Of a DNA stretch of 53,753 nucleotides, positions 44,490 through 52,240 are shown piece after piece. Under the pieces are notes generated by a model, which ran no database searches, was not told the DNA's origin, and saw nothing but the letters and a program-made list of their open reading frames with translations. Position 1 is the stretch's first letter; every line of letters begins with the position of its first letter. Both the position numbers and the translations under genes were made by a program. Source of the stretch: Streptomyces sp. NRRL F-5630 (GTDB lineage: Bacteria; Actinomycetota; Actinomycetes; Streptomycetales; Streptomycetaceae); NCBI RefSeq assembly GCF_000719475.1, contig NZ_JOGO01000045.1, positions 1 through 53,753 on the forward strand. The letters are read 5' to 3'.

Positions 44490-44966
44490 TCACTCGCGCA
44501 CGCCCGCCGGGGTGGGAACCTCGGGACGCACGCGTAGCTCGGCGATGGCCGTCTCGAAGTCCTCCAGCGAGTCGAACGCCCGGTACACGGACGCGAACCG
44601 CAGATAAGCGACGAGATCCAGCTCCTGAAGCGGTCCCAGTATGGCGAGACCGACATCGTGAGTACTCAGCTCCGCGTTGCCCGTCGCTCGCAGTGCCTCT
44701 TCGACCCGCTGACCGAGCAGGGCCAGGGCGTCTTCCGTGACGGGGCGACCCTGGCACGCCTTGCGCACTCCGTTGATCACCTTCGTGCGGCTGAAGGGCT
44801 CCGTGACACCACTCCGCTTGATCACCATCAGTGAGCAGGACTCGACGGTGGTGAATCGGCGGGTGCAGTCCGGACACTGTCGGCGACGGCGGATGGCCGC
44901 CCCGTCATCAGTGGTCCGGCTGTCCACGACCCGACTGTCCGGATGCCTGCAGAAGGGACAGTGCAC
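44490..44966 (-). CDS. nrdR: Transcriptional repressor NrdR
   Basis: A 158-aa regulator of ribonucleotide reductase genes. The N-terminal zinc ribbon has two pairs of cysteines ([11 protein letters not shown] and [12 protein letters not shown]), followed by an ATP-cone nucleotide-sensing domain ([46 protein letters not shown]). The GTG at 44966 (VHCPFC) is chosen because NrdR proteins begin there; a GTG at 44978 is nearly on top of its GGAGG and adds four residues. It is first in the nrdRJ unit and has NrdR-box-like palindromes upstream. Confidence 0.96.
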   Translation of the reverse strand: MHCPFCRHPDSRVVDSRTTDDGAAIRRRRQCPDCTRRFTTVESCSLMVIKRSGVTEPFSRTKVINGVRKACQGRPVTEDALALLGQRVEEALRATGNAELSTHDVGLAILGPLQELDLVAYLRFASVYRAFDSLEDFETAIAELRVRPEVPTPAGVRE

Positions 44967-45076
44967 GGGACTTCCCACCCTCCAAGACGACGCGACACTC
45001 TGCGCTCACCAGGAACTTGAGCCCCTGGAAGCAGCCCCCAGCATAGGTGATGCCGGAGCCGGTCAGACACCCGGAC

Positions 45077-45122
45077 CACAAGTTCTAGGTTGTGCCACAC
45101 GGTCGACCACTAGATCTAGGGC
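45077..45122 (-). promoter_or_regulatory. Tandem NrdR boxes of the nrdRJ promoter
   Basis: Two palindromes resemble the NrdR-box acaCwAtATaTwGtgt. Box 1 is CACAAGTTCTAGGTTGTG (45077-45094). Box 2 has the perfect core CTAGATCTAG (45110-45119) in CCACTAGATCTAGGGC. Their centres are 29 bp apart, on about the same DNA face, 110-150 bp upstream of nrdR. This suggests autorepression; the promoter probably overlaps the boxes. Confidence 0.8.
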
Positions 45123-45700
45123 CTCGGGTGGCCCCCGCGACGGAAGACAGCCCCCGCGTGTCGCGCCGTCGGCACGGGCCGGGGCAGCCAACGGGCGCGG
45201 CGCGCGGGGCCGAGGGGAAGGCTTCCGGCCCAGACGCCCTGCGCGCCCGGCCGCTGCGCCTGCGGTCCCGTCCGGTGGGCGACCGGACGGGAGGAACCAC
45301 GCGCGCCACCGGGACGCGCACGGAGTGTGACGTTCGGGTGGATGCCCAGTGCGGTGCGAGCGTACGTCGCGCGCGCCGCGCGACGAGGTCGGGGGTGCCC
45401 CAGCCAAGGGCAGGGATGGGTGACAAACTAGGGGCGCCCTTTTCGTCCGGGAGCACCAGCGCGGACGAGGAGCAGGAAACGACCGTTTTCGTCAACGCAC
45501 CACGCCCCGATCCCCACCCCTTCTCGCGCGTCACGCGCTCGGCGCCGCCTCAAGCCGCCTCAAGTGTTCGAGTACGGGCCTTGGTGAAAGGCCCGCAGCG
45601 CAGCACCCAGTTCACGCAATCCCCTTTTACCCACACGAAATAGCCCCGCCTCTATACACCTCAAGCCCCGTTCTCGACAGGTAAGTACGGTTTTTTCACT
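45123..45700. other. Intergenic region between nrdRJ and lexA promoters
   Basis: No supportable gene. A compact hairpin CGGGCCTT-GGTGA-AAGGCCCG lies at 45575-45595, preceded by a direct repeat of GCCTCAAG (about 45547-45562), and could end a small RNA. AT-richer sequence follows, up to the lexA promoter. Confidence 0.4.
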
Positions 45701-45714
45701 CGAACGTGTGTTTG
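45701..45714 (+). promoter_or_regulatory. SOS (LexA) box of lexA
   Basis: CGAAC-GTGT-GTTTG differs by one base from the actinobacterial SOS box CGAACN4GTTCG. It overlaps the -35 of a promoter TTGGCG (45712-45717)-N18-TACCGT (45736-45741), consistent with LexA autorepression. Confidence 0.85.
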
Positions 45715-45777
45715 GCGCAACCTTTCGAAAGCCACTACCGTTGTGCTGCCAGGGAGACCATTCGAGAGGGGCCCAAT

Positions 45778-46566
45778 GTGACCACCACAGCCGACAGTGC
45801 CACCATCACTGCCCAGGACCGCTCCCAGGGACGATTCCAGCCGGCCCGGGCGCTCGGCAATGAGGGCGCCACGCACCAGGAGGGCGGCAAGCCCGCGCGC
45901 TCACTCCCAGGACGACCGCCCGGCATCCGGGCGGACAGCACCGGACTGACCGACCGGCAACGACGGGTCATCGAGGTGATCAGGGATTCGGTGCAGCGAC
46001 GGGGCTATCCGCCGTCGATGCGCGAGATCGGCCAGGCGGTCGGGCTCTCCAGCACCTCCTCCGTGGCGCACCAGCTCATGGCCCTGGAACGCAAGGGCTT
46101 TCTGCGGCGCGACCCGCACCGCCCCCGCGCCTACGAGGTACGCGGCTCGGACCAGCCCAGCCCGCAGCCCGCCGACACCACCGGCAAACCCGCCGCCTCC
46201 TACGTTCCCCTGGTCGGCCGGATCGCGGCCGGCGGTCCGATCCTCGCCGAGGAGTCCGTCGAGGACGTCTTTCCTCTCCCGCGGCAACTGGTGGGCGACG
46301 GCGAGCTGTTCGTCCTCAAAGTGGTCGGCGACTCCATGATCGAGGCGGCGATCTGTGACGGCGACTGGGTCACCGTGCGGCGCCAGCCCGTGGCCGAGAA
46401 CGGCGACATCGTGGCCGCGATGCTCGACGGCGAGGCGACGGTGAAGCGGTTCAAGCGCGAGGACGGCCACGTCTGGCTGCTCCCGCACAACGCCGCGTAC
46501 CAGCCCATCCCGGGCGATGAGGCGACCATCCTCGGCAAGGTCGTCGCCGTCCTGCGGCGTATCTGA
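45778..46566 (+). CDS. lexA: SOS repressor LexA
   Basis: A 262-aa repressor of DNA-damage genes. A 50-residue Ala/Gln-rich tail precedes the winged helix ([39 protein letters not shown]). The self-cleavage site is Ala151-Gly152 in VGRIAAGGP. The catalytic dyad is Ser186 ([10 protein letters not shown]) and Lys223 (ATVKRFKRE). The GTG at 45778 has GAGAGGGG 7 nt upstream; an overlapping ATG at 45776 is followed at once by TGA. An SOS box sits on its promoter. The neighbours nrdR/nrdJ and the DinG helicase are DNA-metabolism genes, but only lexA shows a clear SOS box here. Confidence 0.97.
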   Translation: MTTTADSATITAQDRSQGRFQPARALGNEGATHQEGGKPARSLPGRPPGIRADSTGLTDRQRRVIEVIRDSVQRRGYPPSMREIGQAVGLSSTSSVAHQLMALERKGFLRRDPHRPRAYEVRGSDQPSPQPADTTGKPAASYVPLVGRIAAGGPILAEESVEDVFPLPRQLVGDGELFVLKVVGDSMIEAAICDGDWVTVRRQPVAENGDIVAAMLDGEATVKRFKREDGHVWLLPHNAAYQPIPGDEATILGKVVAVLRRI

Positions 46567-46904
46567 CCACTACCCCCGGGGCAGGCATCCGCACTGCCTC
46601 CTTCAGCAGGGCCCTGAGACTCACTGCGCCGGTCTCGGGGCCCGTCGCGCGCACGCGGCGGGGAAGCGGAAGCCCCGCAGTCCGCCCCCCGCTGCCGGAT
46701 ATCCGAGCGCGCGAGGCGGGCAGACGGCCTGAGGAAGGCCGACGCACGGCCGGGCCATGACGTCGGCGCACTGGCGGACGGGCTCACGCTACCGAGGTGG
46801 CTGACGGCCGGGCCCCGTACGCTCCCCAGCTCCGCACGTCTCCCGTGCGGGTGCACGCGCGCGGAGGCATCCGCCCAGCCCTCTCCGAGCCCGCAGGGCG
46901 GGCC
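46567..46904. other. Convergent region between lexA and the DinG-type helicase
   Basis: A 338-bp GC-rich gap with no supportable gene. No long perfect hairpin was found; the lexA terminator may be one of several weak GC stems near 46620-46680. Confidence 0.4.
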
Positions 46905-49001
46905 TCACCCGTCCGTGCCAGCGCCCACCTGCTCGCCCGAACCCAGCCCCAGCCCCGGCTCCGCCTCCACAGCCGCAGCCGCAGCCGCAGCCGCAGCGAC
47001 CGTCGTTGCCGTCTCGGTCGTCGCCGCCTTCGCGGCCGCGTCGATCGCCGCGAGGGAGCGGCGGACCTGGTTGCGGTCGTTCGTGTACCAGAAATCGGGG
47101 AGCGAGGCCCGCAGGTAGCTCCCGTACCTGGCCGTCGCGAGACGCGGGTCGAGCACCGCGACCACGCCCTTGTCCCCCGTGGCCCGCACGAGACGGCCCG
47201 CGCCCTGGGCCATCAGCAGAGCCGCGTGCGTCGCGGCGACCGCCATGAAGCCGTTGCCCCCGTTCTGCTCCACGGCCTTCTGCCTCGCGCTCATCAGCGG
47301 ATCGTCGGGGCGCGGGAAGGGAATCCGGTCCATCACGACGAGCTGGCAGCTCGGCCCCGGCACATCCACGCCCTGCCACAGGGACAGCGTGCCGAAGAGG
47401 CAGGTGCGCGGGTCCTCGGCGAAGGCCCGGATCAGCTCACCGAGGGTCTCCTCGCCCTGGAGGAGCACAGGGACGTCGAGCCGGGAGCGCAGTTCCTCGG
47501 CCGCCGCCTGCGCGCCGCGCATCGAGGAGAAGAGCCCCAGCGTCCGACCGCCCGCGGCCTCGACCAGTTCGGTCAGCTCGTCGAACATGTCCGTGCGCGT
47601 GCCTTCGCGCCCGGGCGGGGAGAGGTGGCGCGCCACGTAGAGGATGCCCTGCTTGCGGTACTCGAAGGGCGAGCCGACGTCGATGCCCTTCCAGACCGGC
47701 AGTTCGTCCGTCTCCGGGGCCCCCGAGCCCGCCACCCCCTCCGGGGCGAGGCCGAGCGAGGCTCCGACCCCGTTGAAGTCCCCGCCCAGCTTGAGCGTCG
47801 CCGAGGTCAGCGTCACCGAGCGGTCGGCGAAGAGCTTCTCGCGCAGCAGCCCCGAGACCGACAGCGGCGCGACCCGCAACGAGGCGCCGAAGCGGTCGTG
47901 GCGCTCGCACCACAGCACGTCGTACTCGGAGAGTCCGGTCATCCGCTCGGCCACCCCGTGCACGGACTCGACGGAGGCGAGAGCCTGCTTGCGTACCGCG
48001 TCCTCGTCCTGCACCGAGCGATCGCGGGTGTTGCCGATGGCGGTGATCACCTGCCGGGCCGCGTCGCGGAGCGCGGCGAGCGCGTAGCCGAGATCGTCGG
48101 GCAGCGCTTCGAGCCGCCCCGGCAGCGCCAGCTCCATGACCCGCTCGAAGCCCTCGGCTGCGGCCTGGAAGGCGTCGGCGACCTTCTCGTCGACGAGCTT
48201 CGCGGCACGGCGGGCGGCCCTGTTGACCTGGTTCGGGTTCAGCTCACCGGTGGCGACGTTCGTGACGCGGCCGACGAGTTCGTGCGCCTCGTCGACGATG
48301 AGGACCTCGTGCGAGGGGAGCACGGGGGCGCCCTCGATGGCGTCGATCGCGAGGAGCGCGTGGTTGGTGACGACGACGTCGGCGAGCTTCGCGCGTTCGC
48401 GCGCCGTCTCCGCGAAGCACTCGGCACCGTAGGCGCACCGGCTCGCCCCGAGGCACTCGCGCGAGGAGACGGAGACCTGCGCCCAGGCGCGGTCGGAGAC
48501 ACCGGGGCTCAGACCGTCGCGGTCGCCCGTCTCGGTCTCGTCCGCCCAGTCCCGCAGCCGCAGGAGGTCCTGCCCGAGCTTGCTGGACGGGGCCGCCGCC
48601 TCGAACTGGTCGAAGAGCGCCTCCTCCTCGTCCTTCGGCATGCCCTCGTGGAGGCGGTGCAGGCAGAGGTAGTTGGAGCGGCCCTTGAGCATCGCGTACT
48701 CGGGACGGCGACGCAGGACGGGGTGCAGGGCCTCGACCGTACGCGGCAGGTCGCGCTCCACCAACTGGCGCTGGAGCGCCAGCGTGGCCGTCGCGACGAC
48801 CACCCGCTCCCCGTGCGCCAGCGCGGGCACCAGGTAGCCGAGCGACTTCCCGGTGCCGGTGCCGGCCTGGACAAGGAGGTGGGAACCGTCGTCGATGGCC
48901 GCTTCGACCGCCTCGGCCATGGCCACCTGGCCCGGCCGTTCGGTGCCGCCCACGGCGGCGACGGCGGCGTGCAGGAGCTCGGGGAGTGAGGGCTTCGTCA
49001 T
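46905..49001 (-). CDS. DinG-family ATP-dependent DNA helicase
   Basis: A 698-aa superfamily 2 helicase of the XPD/DinG group. Walker A is at about 46-53 (AGTGTGKS), the DEAH box in IVDEAHELVGRVTN, and the C-terminal motif VI in QGAGRLVRATGDKG. Four Cys residues (YLC near 112, then SSRECLGASRCAYGAECF) probably bind a 4Fe-4S cluster, as in DinG and XPD. It should unwind DNA with 5'-3' polarity and resolve R-loops or damage. The final 40 residues are Ala-rich with gcc-gca repeats and look non-essential. The ATG at 49001 is used. It is not obviously SOS-controlled: no SOS box is seen upstream. Confidence 0.92.
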   Translation of the reverse strand: MTKPSLPELLHAAVAAVGGTERPGQVAMAEAVEAAIDDGSHLLVQAGTGTGKSLGYLVPALAHGERVVVATATLALQRQLVERDLPRTVEALHPVLRRRPEYAMLKGRSNYLCLHRLHEGMPKDEEEALFDQFEAAAPSSKLGQDLLRLRDWADETETGDRDGLSPGVSDRAWAQVSVSSRECLGASRCAYGAECFAETARERAKLADVVVTNHALLAIDAIEGAPVLPSHEVLIVDEAHELVGRVTNVATGELNPNQVNRAARRAAKLVDEKVADAFQAAAEGFERVMELALPGRLEALPDDLGYALAALRDAARQVITAIGNTRDRSVQDEDAVRKQALASVESVHGVAERMTGLSEYDVLWCERHDRFGASLRVAPLSVSGLLREKLFADRSVTLTSATLKLGGDFNGVGASLGLAPEGVAGSGAPETDELPVWKGIDVGSPFEYRKQGILYVARHLSPPGREGTRTDMFDELTELVEAAGGRTLGLFSSMRGAQAAAEELRSRLDVPVLLQGEETLGELIRAFAEDPRTCLFGTLSLWQGVDVPGPSCQLVVMDRIPFPRPDDPLMSARQKAVEQNGGNGFMAVAATHAALLMAQGAGRLVRATGDKGVVAVLDPRLATARYGSYLRASLPDFWYTNDRNQVRRSLAAIDAAAKAATTETATTVAAAAAAAAAVEAEPGLGLGSGEQVGAGTDG

Positions 49002-49109
49002 AGCCAGACCACCCTACGACGCGGCACCGACAGCTCCCGCCGCTCCGTCCACAGGCCCGGTCCCCTCATGCGAGCGCCCCTGTCCGAGGGTGTCCTCTCC
49101 CGTCGCGCC

Positions 49110-51203
49110 TCATTCGGCCTTCGTCCCGCGCCCCCACCTCGCCTGGGGCCGGAACGCGCCCCCGTGCAGCGGGTTCGCCACGATGCCGTGCACCGCCGCG
49201 TGGGGGCGCTCGGAGCGGTCCCGGTAGCCGTCGAGGTGGAGGCGGTTGCGGTTGAGGCAGAGCCGCTCGATCTCGGGGCCGAGGAGTTCGAAGAGCTCGT
49301 AGCGCTCCTTCAGCTCGGGGAAGCGCGCCTGGTAGGCGAGGACCTCGGCGCGGACGAGGCCCCAGAAGTCCTCGTCGGGGACGCCGAGCTGGGTGCGGCA
49401 CAGCGGCGCGAGGTAGCGGAAGACGCCGACGAAGAGACCGGAATGGATGAACTGCGGGAGGAAGGAGGGCTCTTCGGTGAGCAGGATGTCGCGCACCTCC
49501 GCGGGCATGTCCTCGTGCTCCGGAAGCGGTCGCGCGCTGAGGTTGACGTCGTCCACGAAGTCCTTGACCGCGAGTCTCGTGGGAATGTCGCGAGCGTCGA
49601 AGACGACGATCGCGTTCTCGCCGTGCGGCGAGAACACCGTGCCGTGGCGGTAGAGGAAGTGCAGGAGCGGCGGCAGCAGGGCGTCGAAGAGACGATGCAG
49701 CCAGTCGTGCGGCGCGAGCCCCGAGCGCGCGACGAGTTCGGCGACGAAGGCGCGCCCGTCGCGGTCCACCTGCAGGAGAGAGGCGAGGGTCCGCGCGCGT
49801 TCGCCCTTGTCGAGCAGCGGGGCGAGCGGTTCGCGCCAGATCGCGCCGAGGAGTTCCTTGTACTGGTATGGGACCTCGGGCAGCGCGTCGTAGAGGGGGT
49901 GGCGCACGGCGACGGAGGCGACCTCGCCGAGCAGGATCACGCGGCATTCCTCCCGCAGGTAGGGATCGCGGTCGCGTACGGACTGCACCCAGGCCGTGAC
50001 GGCGGGCGCGGCGATCGTGCGGCGGGTCGGCAGCCCGCGCCAGACCAGGGTGTTGAGCACGGAGAGCGGCAGCTTGACCGTGTGCCGAGCGGGGTCGTCC
50101 AGGTTGAGGAAGGTGCGGATGGACTGCTGAGGGAGGCGCCGGGCGCCGTCCGAGGGCAGCGGTATCAGGTCACCGGCGGCGACGCCCGCGGCGTGCAGGG
50201 GCAGCACGGTGCTGTCCCACTGCCAGGGGTGCACGGGCAGGTAGAGGTAGTCGGCGGGGTCGAGGCCGCGCCCGGTCACGACCGCGTCGAAGGACTCGCG
50301 CACGGCGGGCGCGAGTTCGGTGGCGTAGAGCTGCTCGGGCGTGTCGAGGCCGGGGACGCCGCGGTAGGTGGCGAGGTGCCTGCGGACCGCGAGCCACGGC
50401 AGGCGTGCCTCGGCGCGGCCCTCGGGGGCCCAGCGCGCGGCGTCGGATGCGCTGAAGCCCATGCGGCCTTTGTTCAGGACGATCCAGGGGTGCCCCGTCT
50501 GGTGGCCCTCCAGTTCCGCGTACCCGAGTTCGGCGAGGTCCGCGCTGGTCAGGGCGGTGTGGAGGAGGCGCGCGTCGGCGGCGAGCGTCGCGTTCAGCTC
50601 GCGCAGCAGGTGGCCGAGTGTCGCGCCGTCGAGCCCGAGGACGTGGCGGGCGCGGACGAGGAAGTCGAGCGGGTCGGTGGCGGGGTACGGGGCGGTGGGG
50701 GTGCGGTCGTCGCCGGGTCCCCCAGCGCCCGCGGTCTCCTCGGCGCTTCCTGGGCCGAGACGCAGGCTCTCGGGTTCGACCTCCCAGTGGCCGTAGGCGC
50801 TGCGGGCGGCGCGGAAGAGAAGCGCACTCTCCCCCACGGTCTCCCCCGTCTCGCCCCCGCCGTCCCGCACCGCTCCGTCCTGGGCCGTCCCGTCCCTTTC
50901 CGCTCCCTCCCGCGACGTCCCCTCCGGCCGCCCCAGCGGCAACCGGTACGCGCGGTGGTGGAAGGGGACGTCGGGCGCTTCCGGATCTTCCGGGCGGGGC
51001 TCGAAGAGGCCCTCGTACGAGAATTCCGCGACCATCTTGGCGAGCAGTCGCTTCCCGGCCTCGCGCCACAGCTCGGGGGTCAGCTCGGCCGGGGCGAAGA
51101 GCCCGTGCTGCGGGGGGCCCTCGGGGGCGGTGAGGGGCGGGAGCGCGGGCCCGGTGGGCTCGTCGGCGGGTGTCCGGGGACGCGGTGCGGGGAGGTTCTG
51201 CAC
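49110..51203 (-). CDS. IucA/IucC-family NIS siderophore synthetase (second)
   Basis: A 697-aa ATP-dependent synthetase that joins carboxylic acids to amines or alcohols in NRPS-independent siderophore assembly. ATP/substrate motifs are TGHPWIVLNKGRMGFS, YLPVHPWQWD, SIRTFLNLDDPARHTVKLPL, HGTVFSPHGENAIVVFD and AVKDFVDDVNLS. The C-terminal FhuF-like part is typical of IucA/IucC proteins. A Gly/Glu-rich insertion of about 40 residues (near 90-125) is unusual. The GTG at 51203 follows AAGGAG with 6-nt spacing. It is last in a three-gene siderophore cluster and lies 108 bp from the dinG-type gene. The closest functional type (citrate versus succinate, first or second condensation) cannot be set by eye. 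Confidence 0.92.
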   Translation of the reverse strand: MQNLPAPRPRTPADEPTGPALPPLTAPEGPPQHGLFAPAELTPELWREAGKRLLAKMVAEFSYEGLFEPRPEDPEAPDVPFHHRAYRLPLGRPEGTSREGAERDGTAQDGAVRDGGGETGETVGESALLFRAARSAYGHWEVEPESLRLGPGSAEETAGAGGPGDDRTPTAPYPATDPLDFLVRARHVLGLDGATLGHLLRELNATLAADARLLHTALTSADLAELGYAELEGHQTGHPWIVLNKGRMGFSASDAARWAPEGRAEARLPWLAVRRHLATYRGVPGLDTPEQLYATELAPAVRESFDAVVTGRGLDPADYLYLPVHPWQWDSTVLPLHAAGVAAGDLIPLPSDGARRLPQQSIRTFLNLDDPARHTVKLPLSVLNTLVWRGLPTRRTIAAPAVTAWVQSVRDRDPYLREECRVILLGEVASVAVRHPLYDALPEVPYQYKELLGAIWREPLAPLLDKGERARTLASLLQVDRDGRAFVAELVARSGLAPHDWLHRLFDALLPPLLHFLYRHGTVFSPHGENAIVVFDARDIPTRLAVKDFVDDVNLSARPLPEHEDMPAEVRDILLTEEPSFLPQFIHSGLFVGVFRYLAPLCRTQLGVPDEDFWGLVRAEVLAYQARFPELKERYELFELLGPEIERLCLNRNRLHLDGYRDRSERPHAAVHGIVANPLHGGAFRPQARWGRGTKAE

Positions 51204-51410
51204 GAAGGGCTCCTTCGGTGGCGACCGGTGTGCGGACGTGCGCGGGTACGGCGGGAAGCGCAGGCGTACGCGGGAAGGACGGCGACGCGCGCGGGCCGGG
51301 TTCGGGCGGCGCGCCGCGGGAGGTGCGTACCGCTCCCGGGTACCCGCGTCGCGAGAGAGAGTGCGGGCGGGCAGCGTGGCGCGGGAGGAGAGCGGCGGGG
51401 CGCGTAGGTG

Positions 51411-52127
51411 TCAGGCGGGAGGCGTCGGCGCGCGGTCCCTGATCATCAGGGCGGCGCGTTTGTCGGGCAGCTCCAGCTCGCGGTCCTTGCGGTAGTCGGC
51501 GCGCAGGAACGCGGCGACGGAGCGGACGTTGCGCACGTCCGGTTCGGCGAGGACGCGGGTGGTGCGCGGGCAGTGCGCCAGGATCAGCGAGGTGACGGCG
51601 CGCAGCAGCCCCGTGCCGACGCCGCGGCCCCGGTCCGTGCCGCCGCCGAGGAGCAGGTGGACGCCGATGTCGTGCGGGCGCGCCGAGTAGTACGGGGTGA
51701 GGACGTCGTGATCGGCGCGGTAGATCTCCCAGTAGCTCATCGGCCGCCCGTCGAGCAGTCCGAGGCACGGCACGCTGCGGCCGTCGCCCTCGATCTGGGG
51801 GCGGACGTGCGCCTCCGTCACGTCGGGCGGGCCCGCGAGTTCCCAGAAGGCGGCCACTGCGGGGTCGTTCATCCACCCCGTGAGCAAGGCGAGGTCACGC
51901 GGCAGCGTGACGGGCCGCAACCGGAAGAGGCCGTGGGGCGTGGGCACGGGCGCCCAGTCGCCGGGCGGGGTGTCGGCGGCCGAAGTGTCGCCAGGCGGCG
52001 TCGCGTCCTCGGGGGGCGGGCCGGGGCATTCGGCCCTGGCTATGCCGGAAGCCGGCGCCTCGCCGCCCTCGGCGGCGCCGGGCGCGGGTGATGCGGCCCC
52101 CGCGAGGGGGGTGTCCGCTATGGGCAT
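51411..52127 (-). CDS. IucB/AlcB-type GNAT acyltransferase
   Basis: A 238-aa acetyltransferase of the siderophore-type GNAT family. A Pro/Ala-rich N-terminal tail of about 65 residues is followed by FRLRPVTLPRDLALLTGWMN, the YWEIYRADHDVL segment typical of AlcB/IucB proteins, and the acetyl-CoA loop GGGTDRGRGVGTGLLRA. It probably acylates a hydroxylamine (for example N-hydroxylysine or N-hydroxycadaverine) to a hydroxamate. The ATG at 52127 follows GAGGAG. It lies between two NIS synthetase genes, as iucB does in aerobactin operons. Confidence 0.88.
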   Translation of the reverse strand: MPIADTPLAGAASPAPGAAEGGEAPASGIARAECPGPPPEDATPPGDTSAADTPPGDWAPVPTPHGLFRLRPVTLPRDLALLTGWMNDPAVAAFWELAGPPDVTEAHVRPQIEGDGRSVPCLGLLDGRPMSYWEIYRADHDVLTPYYSARPHDIGVHLLLGGGTDRGRGVGTGLLRAVTSLILAHCPRTTRVLAEPDVRNVRSVAAFLRADYRKDRELELPDKRAALMIRDRAPTPPA

Positions 52128-52202
52128 GGGTGCACTCCTCGGTTCGGTGGCGGTACGGGACGGGCTCGGCGGTACGGGTACGGGGCGGGCGGAACGGTGC
52201 GG

Positions 52203-52235
52203 CGCGGGGCCGGGTGGGTGAGGCCCGGCCCCGCG
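52203..52235 (-). terminator. Terminator-like hairpin inside the siderophore cluster
   Basis: CGCGGGGCCGGG (52203-52214) pairs with 52224-52235 around a 9-nt loop. It lies 6 bp beyond the stop of the partial upstream synthetase gene and 76 bp before the acyltransferase start. It may end or attenuate transcription between the two genes. Confidence 0.6.
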
Positions 52236-52240
52236 TGCGC

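Noticed and set aside
41092..44607. An 1171-codon plus-strand open frame across nrdJ
   Set aside because: It lies wholly over nrdJ and is an antisense shadow of its codon bias.
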